A stretch of DNA of 48,088 nt from Mesorhizobium sp. ORS 3359 (GCA_000824845.1 CCNC01000154.1:1-48088), one strand, 5' to 3'; positions 1-8,361 are shown, numbered from the stretch's first letter. Notes: generated from the letters alone by a model not told the origin. Made by a program: numbers and translations.

Positions 1-107
1 CCGCTTTGCGGGGGCGAGGAAACCAAGCTTCGAGAGGTCCCCTTGCGCCCAGCCCACTTGGCGTTTAGCAAGGCGCCGGTTCAATTTCTCTCCCGGGACG
101 GTTCTCC

Positions 108-1211
108 ATGGCTTCGAAAAATCTCTTCCTGCTCGCCGGCGACGGCATCGGCCCCGAGGCGATGGCCGAGGTGAAGAAGCTGATCAAGGCCATGAACGAC
201 AAGCTCGGCAGCGGCTTTGCCACCGACGAGGGCCTGGTCGGCGGCTGCGCCTATGACGCGCATGGCGCGGCGATCTCGGATGCCGACATGGCCAAGGCGA
301 TGGCGGCGGACGCCGTGCTGTTCGGCGCCGTCGGGGGACCGAAATGGGATGCGGTGCCTTACGAGGTGCGCCCCGAGGCAGGGCTCTTGCGCCTGCGCAA
401 GGACATGGAGCTGTTCGCCAATCTGCGTCCCGCGATCTGCTACCCGGCGCTCGCCGCGTCCTCCTCGCTCAAGCAGGAGGTGGTCGAGGGCCTCGACATC
501 TTGATCGTGCGCGAGCTCACCGGCGGCGTCTATTTCGGCGAGCCGAAGCAGATCATCGATCTCGGCAACGGCCAGAAGCGCGGCATCGACACCCAGGTCT
601 ACGACACGTTCGAGATCGAGCGCATTTCCGGCGTCGCCTTCGAGCTCGCGCGGACCCGTCGCAACCATGTGACATCGATGGAAAAGCGCAACGTCATGAA
701 GTCGGGCGTGTTGTGGAACGAGGTGGTCAGCCAGACGCACAAGGCACGTTACTCCGACGTCAAGCTCGACCACATGCTGGCGGACGCCGGCGGCATGCAG
801 CTGGTGCGCTGGCCAAAACAGTTCGACGTCATCGTCACCGACAATCTGTTCGGCGACATGCTCTCCGACATCGCCGCCATGCTCACCGGCTCTATCGGCA
901 TGCTGCCGTCGGCCTCGCTCGGCGCGCCGGATGCCAAGACCAAGAAGCGCAAGGCGCTTTACGAGCCGGTGCACGGCTCGGCGCCCGACATCGCCGGCAA
1001 GGGCATCGCCAACCCGATCGCCATGATCGCCTCCTTCGCCATGTGCCTGCGCTATTCGTTCGGCATGGTGGCCGAAGCCGACAAGCTCGAAGCGGCCATC
1101 GCCGCCGTGCTCGACGACGGCCTGCGCACGAAAGACATCATGTCTGAAGGCATGAAGGAAGTCGGCACCACCGAGATGGGCGATGCCATCATCGCCAAGT
1201 TCCTTGGCTGA
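108..1211 (+). CDS. leuB: 3-isopropylmalate dehydrogenase
   Basis: Oxidises and decarboxylates (2R,3S)-3-isopropylmalate to 2-oxoisocaproate with NAD+, the third leucine-specific step, in the cytoplasm. The 367-residue protein is full length for bacterial LeuB. It starts LFLLAGDGIGPE, has the substrate-binding region LLRLRKDMELFANLRP, the metal-site stretch VTDNLFGDMLSD and the cofactor-loop motif YEPVHGSAPDIAGK. The ATG at 108 follows a purine-poor stretch with no strong ribosome site, but the N-terminus matches the family. The next gene overlaps its 3' end on the same strand. Large antisense frames here are high-GC shadows. The assignment is secure. Confidence 0.97.
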   Translation: MASKNLFLLAGDGIGPEAMAEVKKLIKAMNDKLGSGFATDEGLVGGCAYDAHGAAISDADMAKAMAADAVLFGAVGGPKWDAVPYEVRPEAGLLRLRKDMELFANLRPAICYPALAASSSLKQEVVEGLDILIVRELTGGVYFGEPKQIIDLGNGQKRGIDTQVYDTFEIERISGVAFELARTRRNHVTSMEKRNVMKSGVLWNEVVSQTHKARYSDVKLDHMLADAGGMQLVRWPKQFDVIVTDNLFGDMLSDIAAMLTGSIGMLPSASLGAPDAKTKKRKALYEPVHGSAPDIAGKGIANPIAMIASFAMCLRYSFGMVAEADKLEAAIAAVLDDGLRTKDIMSEGMKEVGTTEMGDAIIAKFLG

Positions 1212-1701
1212 TCCCGGCACCGTCGACATTCGCTGGGCGAAGGTCGACGATGCCGAAGCGCTCGCCACCCTGCTCTGCGCGATGGCGGCGCACTACCGGC
1301 AGGCGCCGCTGGATCAAAGCCGGGCGGCGGCCGCGGCGCGGCAATGGCTCACCGACGAGAGCCCGGCCTATCCGCATTTCGCCTTGGCCTTCGCGGGCGG
1401 CGAGGTCGCCGGCCTCGCCTCGGTGGCCATCGCGCATCCAGGCATCGATCTCGAAAGGCTGATGTTCCTGAAGGATCTGTTCGTGCGCGACGGCGCCCGC
1501 GACAAGAGCGTCGGCCGCGGGCTGGTTGGCTTTCTCGCCGACTATTGCGTCAGCAAAGGCATCGGCCGCATCGACCTGACCGCTGAGGACTGGAACGAGG
1601 GCGCGCTGCGTTTCTACGACCGGCTTGGCGCCGAGCGCCACGGCCAGAAGGTTTTCCTCAGGCTGTCGGGCGACGCGCTGAACAGGATCGCTAGAACCTG
1701 A
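1204..1701 (+). CDS. GNAT-family N-acetyltransferase
   Basis: A Gcn5-related acetyltransferase of about 165 residues. It has the acetyl-CoA loop region LFVRDGARDKSVGRGLVGFL and the C-terminal fold element WNEGALRFYDRLGAER. The substrate cannot be told from sequence. The open frame extends back to an ATG at 1183 inside leuB; I prefer the in-frame TTG at 1204, which gives a start MADPGTVDIRWAK and an 8-nt overlap with the leuB stop, suggesting co-translation. Its 3' end overlaps the convergent DUF805 gene by 11 nt. The family call is confident; the start is uncertain. Confidence 0.85.
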   Translation: MADPGTVDIRWAKVDDAEALATLLCAMAAHYRQAPLDQSRAAAAARQWLTDESPAYPHFALAFAGGEVAGLASVAIAHPGIDLERLMFLKDLFVRDGARDKSVGRGLVGFLADYCVSKGIGRIDLTAEDWNEGALRFYDRLGAERHGQKVFLRLSGDALNRIART

Positions 1702-2347
1702 CGCCGGCCTGTATCGACCCCCATCGGTTCTCCCCGAACTGTGAAGGTAGAAGCCCGAAGATCAGAAAGGCCACGGCTCCGAAAGCCGGGATGTAGCAAA
1801 GCAAGGCAAGCCAGCCGGTCAGCCCGATGTCGTGCAGACGCCGCACGACGACTGCGATCGACGGCAGGATTGCTGCCAGCACGAAAAGCAGGGCAGGAAT
1901 GTACCCGATCGACGTCCTTGGGCCGTCATCGAAGCCGCTTATCGCCAGGTTGAGCAGGATGCCGAAACCGAACAGCGTGACGAGCACGACGTAGAACCAC
2001 AGATAGAACGCCCAAAACTCCTTACGGCGCGCTCGGCCGGTGAAATTGCGGTAGTCGTCGCCGAGCGCACGTAGAAAATAGGCCCACAGTCCCATGGAGC
2101 CGTTGGAATGGCGTTGGGCGATGCGGCCGCGCTGTTTCGGATTGCCGTTTGCCGGGAGCGAAGGTCGGCTCGCGGCCACGATGTCGTGTGCAGCCCCGTC
2201 GTCTGGCGTGAACTGGACCAGCAGACCTTTGGCGAAGGGTATGTCCTCTGTCAGGTCCTTGCGGCTGAAGATGTAGCGCTTGCCGTCGACGCCGTTAATG
2301 TAGCCGTAGTCGTGATCCTCGTCGTAGTGAAACACAGTTCCACGCAT
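1691..2347 (-). CDS. Cold-shock-like domain fused to DUF805 membrane domain
   Basis: A 218-residue protein with two parts. Residues 1-60 (MRGTVFHYDEDHDYGYI, then KRYIFSRKDL) resemble an OB-fold/cold-shock domain, which binds nucleic acid in other proteins. Residues about 85-215 are a DUF805 domain, recognised by FTGRARRKEFWAFYLW, the VVRRLHDIGLTGW motif and about four hydrophobic segments. The role is unknown; this two-domain form recurs in bacteria. It lies downstream of the DEAD-box helicase gene on the same strand (172-nt gap). Both families are linked to RNA or cold adaptation, so a shared role is possible, but that is inference. Confidence 0.85.
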   Translation of the reverse strand: MRGTVFHYDEDHDYGYINGVDGKRYIFSRKDLTEDIPFAKGLLVQFTPDDGAAHDIVAASRPSLPANGNPKQRGRIAQRHSNGSMGLWAYFLRALGDDYRNFTGRARRKEFWAFYLWFYVVLVTLFGFGILLNLAISGFDDGPRTSIGYIPALLFVLAAILPSIAVVVRRLHDIGLTGWLALLCYIPAFGAVAFLIFGLLPSQFGENRWGSIQAGVRF

Positions 2348-2519
2348 TGGCTCCCCCCTGCATCGCCTTCAAGATGCTATCGATGGTTGCAGAAAAACGC
2401 AATGCACGCGACGCGCTAGAGCGCGACACCGGCCAGGATAAGTCTCCGCTTGTTCTCACTGCCGATGTCGGCGACAGCCGCGCAAGAATTGCCCGCGCGA
2501 GTGATGGATTTGCTTATAG

Positions 2520-4367
2520 TCACACTGGCCGCTTCTTCTGCTTCTTGCGCTTTGCCGGTTGGTCGAACTTTGGTTTGCCGAACTTCGCCTTTGCCGGCTT
2601 CGTCGCCCACGGTTTCGCCTCGCCACCGGGCCGCCCGTCCGGCGCTCGCTTCTCGAATCCGGGCGTTCCCTGGTCGAAAGGCCGCTTGCCGCGATGCGGC
2701 TTCTTGTCCGGCTTCGGCGGCTGGTAGCCGGCGCGCGACAGGTCGGGCGTGCCGTCGATGCGCCTCACCGCGATGCTGCCCTGCAGCTTGCGGTCGGGGC
2801 CGATCGCGGCGAGGAAGCGGTCGGCCCAGTCGGCGGCGATCTGCACGAAGGTCTCCTCCGGCTGCATCTTGATGGCGCCGATCTCGCGCTTGGACATGCC
2901 GGCGGTGCGGCACAGCATCGGGATCAGCCAGCGCGGCTCGGCGTTCTGCCGGCGGCCGACCGAGAGCGAGAACCAGACGCTGTCGCCGAAATCGTCGCGG
3001 CGGGCTGGTGTTTCTTCCCGGCGCGCGAATTTTTCTTTCGACGGGGCGAACGGGCCGACGTCGATCAGGTCCTCGGGAGCCGAACGGCTGCCGCGGCAAA
3101 GCCGCACGAAGGCGGCGGCGACCAGTTCGGCGCCGTGCCGCTCCAGAAGTGCTGTGGCGAAGTCGCGCTCCTCGTCCTTCACCGGCTCGCCAAAGGACGG
3201 GTCGGCCAGGATGCGCTCGTCGTCGCGCCGCAGCACCTCGTCGGCCGAGGGCGGGCTTGCCCAGGTCGCGGTCAGGCCGGCATTGGCGAGCAGCCGCTCG
3301 GTGCGCCGGCGCGCATTGCCCGGCACGATCAGCGCGCTCACCCCTTTGCGCCCGGCGCGCCCGGTGCGGCCGCTGCGATGCAGCAGCGTCTCCGGATTGC
3401 TCGGCAGGTCGGCATGGATGACGAGATCGAGATTGGGCAGGTCGATGCCGCGCGCAGCGACATCCGTTGCGATGCAGACCTTGGCGCGACCGTCGCGCAT
3501 CGCCTGCAGGGCATGGCTGCGCTCGTTCTGGCTGAGCTCGCCGGACAGCGCCACGACGGCGAAATTGCGGTTGTTGAAGCGCGCGGTGAGGTGGTTCACC
3601 GCCGCGCGGGTATTGCAGAACACCATCGCATTGGCCGCCTCGTAATAGCGCAGCACATTGATGATGGCGTTCTCGCGATCGGCCGGCGCGACAGAAAGCG
3701 CCCGGTATTCGATGTCGAGATGCTGCTTTTCCTCGCCGCCGGCCGAGATGCGCACGGCGTCGCGCTGATAGCCCTGTGCAAGCGTGGCGATGGAGCGCGG
3801 CACAGTGGCGGAAAACATCAGCGTGCGGCGCTCGGCTGGCGCTGAGTCGAGGATGAATTCGAGGTCCTCGCGGAAACCGAGGTCGAGCATCTCGTCGGCC
3901 TCGTCCAGCACCACGGCCTTCACCGCCGACATGTCGAGCGCGCCGCGCGTGATGTGGTCGCGCAGCCGGCCCGGCGTGCCGACGACGATGTGGGCGCCGC
4001 GCTCCAGCCCGCGCCGCTCGGTGCGCATGTCCATGCCGCCGACGCAGGAGGCGATCTGCGCGCCGGTCAGCTCGTAGAGCCATTCCAGCTCGCGCCGCAC
4101 CTGCAGCGCCAGCTCGCGCGTAGGCGCCACCACCAGGCCCAGCGGCGCGCCGGCAGCCGTGAAACGCTGAGCGGCGCCAAGCAGGGCCGGCGCCACGGCA
4201 AGGCCGAAGGCGACAGTCTTGCCGGACCCGGTCTGCGCCGACACCAGCGCGTCGGCCTCGCCAAGCTCAGGTTCCAGCACCGCCTTCTGCACCGGCGTCA
4301 GCGCCGAATAACCGCGCTTTTCCAGCGCCTCTGCCAGCGCAGGAACGACCATTTCGAAACGGGACAT
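2520..4367 (-). CDS. DEAD-box ATP-dependent RNA helicase with DbpA-like RNA-binding domain
   Basis: Unwinds RNA duplexes using ATP; members of this group act in ribosome assembly and cold adaptation. The 615-residue protein has the Walker A motif AQTGSGKT (44-51), APTREL (81-86), the DEAD box VLDEADEML (153-161), SAT (186-188), and the helicase C motifs ATDVAARGIDLP and HRSGRTGRAGRKG. After the core, a segment around residues 480-560 (WFSLSVGRRQNAEPRWL, GAIKMQPEETFVQI) fits the DbpA/CsdA RNA-binding domain. The last 60 residues form a basic Lys/Pro/Gly-rich tail that probably adds nonspecific RNA affinity. It is longer than RhlE and closer to the DeaD architecture. The subfamily name is left open. 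Confidence 0.94.
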   Translation of the reverse strand: MSRFEMVVPALAEALEKRGYSALTPVQKAVLEPELGEADALVSAQTGSGKTVAFGLAVAPALLGAAQRFTAAGAPLGLVVAPTRELALQVRRELEWLYELTGAQIASCVGGMDMRTERRGLERGAHIVVGTPGRLRDHITRGALDMSAVKAVVLDEADEMLDLGFREDLEFILDSAPAERRTLMFSATVPRSIATLAQGYQRDAVRISAGGEEKQHLDIEYRALSVAPADRENAIINVLRYYEAANAMVFCNTRAAVNHLTARFNNRNFAVVALSGELSQNERSHALQAMRDGRAKVCIATDVAARGIDLPNLDLVIHADLPSNPETLLHRSGRTGRAGRKGVSALIVPGNARRRTERLLANAGLTATWASPPSADEVLRRDDERILADPSFGEPVKDEERDFATALLERHGAELVAAAFVRLCRGSRSAPEDLIDVGPFAPSKEKFARREETPARRDDFGDSVWFSLSVGRRQNAEPRWLIPMLCRTAGMSKREIGAIKMQPEETFVQIAADWADRFLAAIGPDRKLQGSIAVRRIDGTPDLSRAGYQPPKPDKKPHRGKRPFDQGTPGFEKRAPDGRPGGEAKPWATKPAKAKFGKPKFDQPAKRKKQKKRPV

Positions 4368-4501
4368 TTTCTTCTTTCGGAATTCGAAGCTTCTATAAGC
4401 CCATCGATGGGCTGATGCTGGCAGGCGCTGAGGCGCCGCAAGGCCGGACGGTTGGTGGGTTCCTACTTCTTGGCGACGGCATTGTACAGAGCACCGCCTC
4501 T

Positions 4502-4680
4502 TCCTTCTCCCCTTGTGGGAGAAGGTGGATCGGCGCGCAGCGCCGAGACGGATGAGGGGTGCTCCAGCGGAGTGAGACGCTGGGAGCTGGCGCTCGATTC
4601 TTCAACGCGGCGATCGTTTCAACACCCCTCATCCGACCGAGCTTCGCTCGGCCACCTTCCCCCACAAGGCGGGAAGGGGA
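4502..4680. repeat. Rhizobial intergenic mosaic element (RIME1-like), copy A
   Basis: A palindromic mosaic repeat. It opens with a short hairpin (CCTTCTCCCC TTG TGGGAGAAGG), continues with a GGATCGGCGCGCAGCGCC arm and GACGGATGAGGGGTG, and closes with the inverted counterpart CACCCCTCATCCG, a GCTTCGC hairpin and CCACCTTCCCCCAC. The same parts recur at six other places in this window in varied combinations. Such elements are well known between genes in rhizobia. The open reading frame running through it is an artefact of base composition, although its last part contains the asd leader peptide. Confidence 0.85.
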
Positions 4681-4763
4681 AGCCGAGCCGCCGATTGACT
4701 CTTCCACCAAACCGCGTAAAAGCCCGCGTCGAACGGGATCGTTTTTCGATGCGCGGCCTTTTG

Positions 4764-4883
4764 ATGGCTCTTCTTGCATTCGATGCCCCTAGCCACAATG
4801 TAACGCATTGGGCTGGGCGCTTGGACGCGTCCGTCCGTTCCAGCAAAACTACGGCCAAGAAAACCACCACCAAAACGGTGTGA
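4764..4883 (+). CDS. Candidate Lys/Thr-rich leader peptide upstream of asd
   Basis: A short frame ending at a TGA at 4881-4883. Its C-terminus reads SSKTTAKKTTTKTV: of the last 12 sense codons, four are Lys and six are Thr, with mixed Thr codons (ACT, ACG, ACC). Lysine and threonine are both end products of the pathway that Asd feeds. Possible starts are ATG 4749 (44 aa), ATG 4764 (39 aa) or TTG 4821 (20 aa); the sequence does not decide between them. The frame is followed within 75 nt by two hairpins, the second terminator-like, and then asd. This is the layout of a transcription attenuator, with a ribosome sensing charged tRNA-Lys and tRNA-Thr. The function is inferred. Confidence 0.6.
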   Translation: MALLAFDAPSHNVTHWAGRLDASVRSSKTTAKKTTTKTV

Positions 4884-4903
4884 TTCCCTTGGCCTAACCA
4901 CCC

Positions 4904-4954
4904 TCTCCCGGGTCCGGCCCGGGGGACGAAACCCGCATGAGGCCAGCGGGTTTT
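4904..4954 (+). terminator. Candidate asd attenuator (two hairpins)
   Basis: Hairpin one pairs 4904-4912 with 4918-4926 around CCCGGG, loop TCCGG. Hairpin two pairs AAACCCGC (4929-4936) with GCGGGTTT (4946-4953), loop ATGAGGCCA, followed by TTTTCTCC, an intrinsic-terminator shape placed before asd rather than after a gene. An alternative pairing exists: TTGGCCT (4889-4895), just past the leader stop, is complementary to AGGCCAG (4940-4946), the terminator loop and first base of its 3' arm. A ribosome finishing the leader would cover 4889-4895 and permit termination; one stalled on the Lys/Thr codons would leave it free. The pairing logic is inference; the hairpins are seen. Confidence 0.65.
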
Positions 4955-4993
4955 CTCCAAAATAACCAAGCGGAGAGGGACAGGAGATATCAG

Positions 4994-6028
4994 ATGAGTT
5001 TCAAGGTTGCGGTAGTCGGCGCCACGGGCAATGTGGGCCGCGAAATGCTCAACATTCTGGACGAGCGCGGCTTCCCGGTGAGCGAAGTGGTGGCGCTGGC
5101 GTCGCGGCGCAGCCAGGGCACCGAAGTGTCCTTCGGCGACCGCACGCTGAAGGTCAAGGCGCTCGACACCTACGACTTTTCCGACACCGACCTCTGCGTC
5201 ATGTCGGCCGGCGGCAACGTCTCCAAGGAATGGTCGCCCAAGATCGGCAAGCAGGGCTGCGTCGTCATCGATAATTCGTCGGCCTTCCGCTATGACCCGG
5301 ACGTGCCGCTGATCGTGCCGGAGGTGAACCCGGACGCGGTCTCGCTGTTCTCGCGCAAGAACATCATCGCCAATCCGAACTGCTCGACGGCGCAGCTGGT
5401 CGTGGCGCTGAAGCCGCTGCACGACGTCGCCACCATCAACCGCGTCGTCGTTGCCACCTACCAGTCGGTGTCGGGCGCCGGCAAGGAAGGCATGGACGAG
5501 CTGTTCACGCAGACCCGCGCCGTGTTCGTCGCCGACCAGGTCGACGTCAAGAAGTTCACCAAGCGCATCGCCTTCAACGTCATTCCGCATATCGACGTCT
5601 TCCTCGACGACGGTTCCACCAAGGAAGAGTGGAAGATGGTCGCCGAGACCAAGAAGATGCTCGACCCCAAGATCAAGCTGACGGCGACCTGCGTGCGCGT
5701 GCCGGTGTTCATCGGCCATTCGGAAGCGGTCAACATCGAGTTCGAGAAGCCGATCACGGCGGACGAGGCGCGCGAGATCCTGCGCGAGGCGCCGGGATGC
5801 CAGGTGCTCGATAAGCGCGAGAACGGCGGCTACATCACGCCGCTGGAATCGGCCGGCGAGGACGCCACCTTCATCTCGCGCATCCGCGAGGATTCGACCA
5901 TCGACAACGGCCTGTCGATGTGGGTCGTCTCCGACAATCTGCGCAAGGGCGCGGCGCTGAACGCCGTACAGATCGCCGAATTGCTGGTCGAGCGCGGCCT
6001 GATCCAGCCGAAGAAGAAGGCGGCCTGA
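4994..6028 (+). CDS. asd: Aspartate-semialdehyde dehydrogenase
   Basis: Reduces L-aspartyl phosphate to aspartate semialdehyde with NADPH, the branch point for lysine/diaminopimelate, threonine and methionine. The 344-residue protein starts MSFKVAVVGATGNVGREML (NADP-binding Rossmann motif). The catalytic cysteine is C130 in IANPNCSTAQ and the active-site histidine is H242 in VFIGHSEAV. I chose the ATG at 4994 because AGGAG at 4982-4986 sits at correct spacing and the N-terminus is canonical; an ATG at 4937 would lie inside the terminator hairpin. Expression is probably controlled by the leader upstream. The enzyme call is secure. Confidence 0.97.
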   Translation: MSFKVAVVGATGNVGREMLNILDERGFPVSEVVALASRRSQGTEVSFGDRTLKVKALDTYDFSDTDLCVMSAGGNVSKEWSPKIGKQGCVVIDNSSAFRYDPDVPLIVPEVNPDAVSLFSRKNIIANPNCSTAQLVVALKPLHDVATINRVVVATYQSVSGAGKEGMDELFTQTRAVFVADQVDVKKFTKRIAFNVIPHIDVFLDDGSTKEEWKMVAETKKMLDPKIKLTATCVRVPVFIGHSEAVNIEFEKPITADEAREILREAPGCQVLDKRENGGYITPLESAGEDATFISRIREDSTIDNGLSMWVVSDNLRKGAALNAVQIAELLVERGLIQPKKKAA

Positions 6029-6147
6029 CGGCTGTTTAATTAGCGCTCACGGGCTGTTCCGCCGCTGCCGCGGCGGGCCCTCCGCGAGGGCGCCGAATGA
6101 TCGGCGGCCCGCAGTCGCGGGCTCGGCCTTCGGCCGGGGCGCTTCTT

Positions 6148-6292
6148 CCTTCTCCCCTTGTGGGAGAAGGGGGATCGGCGCGCAGCGCCGAGACGGATGA
6201 GGGGTGTTCCAGCGGAGTGAGACGCTGGCTTTCCCTGGAGCACCCCTCATCCGTCGCCTTCGGCGACACCTTCTCCCACAGGGGGAGAAGGG
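6148..6292. repeat. Rhizobial intergenic mosaic element (RIME1-like), copy B
   Basis: The same parts as copy A: CCTTCTCCCCTTGTGGGAG hairpin, GGATCGGCGCGCAGCGCC, GATGAGGGGTG, then the inverted half CACCCCTCATCCG, GCCTTCGGC and ACCTTCTCCCAC. It ends about 12 nt before the ATG of the following GNAT gene, so the purine-rich end of the element (GGGAGAAGGGAGAA) occupies the ribosome-binding position of that gene. Confidence 0.85.
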
Positions 6293-6303
6293 AGAACCGC
6301 GCC

Positions 6304-6762
6304 ATGACCAGTCCAGAACCCTCAGATATCCTCCTGCGTCCGGCCATCGCTTCCGACGCCGCCGCCATCGCCAGACTGCTGCGCGTCTCGCTCAATGCCT
6401 TCGACTGGCTGCCGGTGCTGCATACGCCGGAGGAAGACCTGTTCTTCGTCCGCGACATCGTCCTGCCCAATCAGCAAGTAACCGTCGCTATCACCGGCGA
6501 ACACATCATCGGCTTTATCGCCGTCAACGGCGATTGGGTCGAGCAGCTCTATCTCGATCCCGCCTGGACCGGTCGGCGCATCGGCAGCCGGCTGCTTGCC
6601 CAGGCCACCGCCGGCATGTCGCTGGTCAAGCTCCACTGCTTCCAGGCCAATACCGGTGCGCGACGATTCTATGAACGCCACGATTTTCGCGCCGAAGCCT
6701 TCAGCGAGGGATCGGCCAATGAGGAAGGTCTGCCGGATATTCTTTATGTGCTGAGGCTCTGA
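6304..6762 (+). CDS. GNAT-family N-acetyltransferase
   Basis: A 152-residue acetyltransferase. Recognisable parts are LRPAIASDAAAIARLL at the N-terminus, VEQLYLDPAWTGRRIGSRLL (the acetyl-CoA pyrophosphate loop, variant R-x-x-G-x-G/S) and ANTGARRFYERHDFRAEAF. The target is unknown. The frame is open back to 6097, but the upstream part is repeat-derived, so I placed the start at ATG 6304, where a normal GNAT N-terminus begins. The ribosome site is supplied by the repeat just upstream. It converges on the ACT-domain gene with two bases between stop codons. Confidence 0.85.
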   Translation: MTSPEPSDILLRPAIASDAAAIARLLRVSLNAFDWLPVLHTPEEDLFFVRDIVLPNQQVTVAITGEHIIGFIAVNGDWVEQLYLDPAWTGRRIGSRLLAQATAGMSLVKLHCFQANTGARRFYERHDFRAEAFSEGSANEEGLPDILYVLRL

Positions 6763-6764
6763 GC

Positions 6765-7172
6765 TCAGGAACCGCTTTCCGCCGCGAGCTGCCGCAGGAT
6801 GGCCAACGCTTCCTCCGGCCGGTCCGCCGGCACGAACAGATGGTCGTGATAGAAGGCCGAGACCGGGTTGACGCCCATGCCGGCAGCCGCGAGCCGCGTC
6901 GTGATGGCGGCGAGGAAGCCGACGGCTTCCAGCGACGAGTGGATATCGAGCGTGATCATCCGGCAGCGGAACGTTCCCGCGAGGCCGGCTGCCTTTGCCT
7001 GGCTTTCGGCCAGGATCAGCGTCGTGCCTTCGCGCTCGATGAAGCGCATCACCGGCTCCACGCCTTCCGGCAACACTGCGCCGGACGGCAAGGTGGCGAA
7101 TACATAGACATCCGGGTAAAGCCGCGGCGTCATCGACGCCAGCAGCTTCTGCAGGTCCGTCTCGCCGCCCAT
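6765..7172 (-). CDS. ACT domain-containing protein
   Basis: A 135-residue protein. Its C-terminal half (FRCRMITLDIHSSLEAVGF, AAAGMGVNPVSAFYHDHLFV, EEALAILRQL) fits the ACT-like fold seen in small ligand-binding regulators; the N-terminal half (YVFATLPSGAVLPEG, MRFIEREGTTLIL) resembles the companion domain in the same family. ACT domains usually bind amino acids; the ligand here is unknown. The frame is open upstream to 7253, but GGAAGGAAAG directly precedes ATG 7172, so I used that start. It diverges from the bestrophin-like gene. Confidence 0.75.
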   Translation of the reverse strand: MGGETDLQKLLASMTPRLYPDVYVFATLPSGAVLPEGVEPVMRFIEREGTTLILAESQAKAAGLAGTFRCRMITLDIHSSLEAVGFLAAITTRLAAAGMGVNPVSAFYHDHLFVPADRPEEALAILRQLAAESGS

Positions 7173-7327
7173 CTTTCCTTCCTTCGTCTGGCGCTCCGCG
7201 ACTTTCTCGCCAGTCCTGCTCGAAACGTCAACGGTCCGGCGCCGGGACGACATGGCGATGTCGCTGGCGGCTGAGCGGCAGGTTCGTTATTGCCGTAGAG
7301 ACATAACGGCTTGCAAAGGTTCACCCG

Positions 7328-8233
7328 GTGATCGTCCGCCCGCGCCCGACATTCCTGCAATTGTTCTTCATCATGCGCGGCTCGGTGGTGCCGCGCATCC
7401 TGCCGCAGATTTTCGGCTTCGCCATCTATTCGGCGGTCATCCTGCTCGTGGCGCGGCACTTTCAGCTCGATCTCAGCGCCTTCAGCATTGCGCCTTTCGG
7501 GCTCGTCGGCGTGACGCTGTCGATCTATCTGTCGTTCCGCAACAACGCCGCCTATGACCGCTGGTGGGAGGCGCGCAAGCTCTGGGGCGCGCTGGTCTTC
7601 GAGATCCGCAACCTGGCGCGAGCCACCACCAGCCTGATCGGCGACCGCGCCGAGCAGCGCGCGCTGCTGATGGAGGCGCTTGCCTTCTGCCATCTGCTGC
7701 GCGGGCAATTGCGGCGGATCGATAGCATAAAGGACGCGCGCGCCTTCATCGGCGACGAGGTCGACAAGGCCGCCGCCCGCGCCAACCCTGCCGAAGACAT
7801 GGTCCGCCGCATGGGCCGGCGCGCCAATGCGCGGCGCGAGGCCGGCCCACTCGACCCGATCGGCTTCCGCATCCTCGATGAAAGGCTGGCCGCGATCGCC
7901 GCCATCCAGGCCGGCTGCGAGCGCATCGCCGGCACGCCCCTGCCCTTTGCATACACGCTTCTGCTGCACCGCACGGCCTATGTCGTCTGCCTGCTTCTGC
8001 CGTTCGGGCTGGTCTCGACCACGGGCTGGGCGACGCCGCTGTTCACGGCGCTGATCGCCTACACCTTCTTCGGCCTCGACGCGCTGTCGGAAGAGCTCGA
8101 GGACCCGTTCGGCATCGAGGCGAACGACCTGGCGCTCGACGGCCTCTGCCGCGTTTGTGAGATTTCCGTGTTCGAGGCGCTGGACGAGACGCCGCCGAAG
8201 ATGATCGCGGCCGACAAATTTTACTTCTCGTAG
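7328..8233 (+). CDS. Bestrophin-family (RFP-TM) channel protein
   Basis: A 301-residue inner-membrane protein of the bestrophin/UPF0187 (YneE) family, whose members form anion or cation channels. The diagnostic motif FRNNAAYDRWWEARKLWG lies near residue 75, and EDPFGIEANDL near the C-terminus is the conserved acidic region. Hydrophobic helices are at about 25-45, 55-75, 205-225 and 235-255. It starts with GTG. Ion selectivity cannot be read from sequence. It stands alone on its strand. Confidence 0.9.
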   Translation: MIVRPRPTFLQLFFIMRGSVVPRILPQIFGFAIYSAVILLVARHFQLDLSAFSIAPFGLVGVTLSIYLSFRNNAAYDRWWEARKLWGALVFEIRNLARATTSLIGDRAEQRALLMEALAFCHLLRGQLRRIDSIKDARAFIGDEVDKAAARANPAEDMVRRMGRRANARREAGPLDPIGFRILDERLAAIAAIQAGCERIAGTPLPFAYTLLLHRTAYVVCLLLPFGLVSTTGWATPLFTALIAYTFFGLDALSEELEDPFGIEANDLALDGLCRVCEISVFEALDETPPKMIAADKFYFS

Positions 8234-8361
8234 CAATAGGCGCTTCGTCATCTGCGCGCGTCGCCGGGATGTAAGCCACGGCCAAATCGCGAGGGTGGCG
8301 GGCGCGGGGTGGGTGAGCGCTTCTGGCACCGACTTCGGAGATTAGCCGAGACCCTCACGAC

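Noticed and set aside
81..1268. 395-codon antisense open frame across leuB
   Set aside because: It mirrors the leuB coding frame in a high-GC genome, has low-complexity His/Arg/Gly-rich content and no family resemblance.
4452..4763. Upstream extension of the asd leader frame as a longer protein
   Set aside because: This part is the translation of a mosaic repeat (LPSPLVGEGGSARSAETDEG-type peptide) that recurs at other copies; only the end near 4821-4883 carries a signal.
4937..4993. Earlier ATG for asd
   Set aside because: It lies in the terminator loop, lacks a ribosome site, and the family N-terminus starts at 4994.
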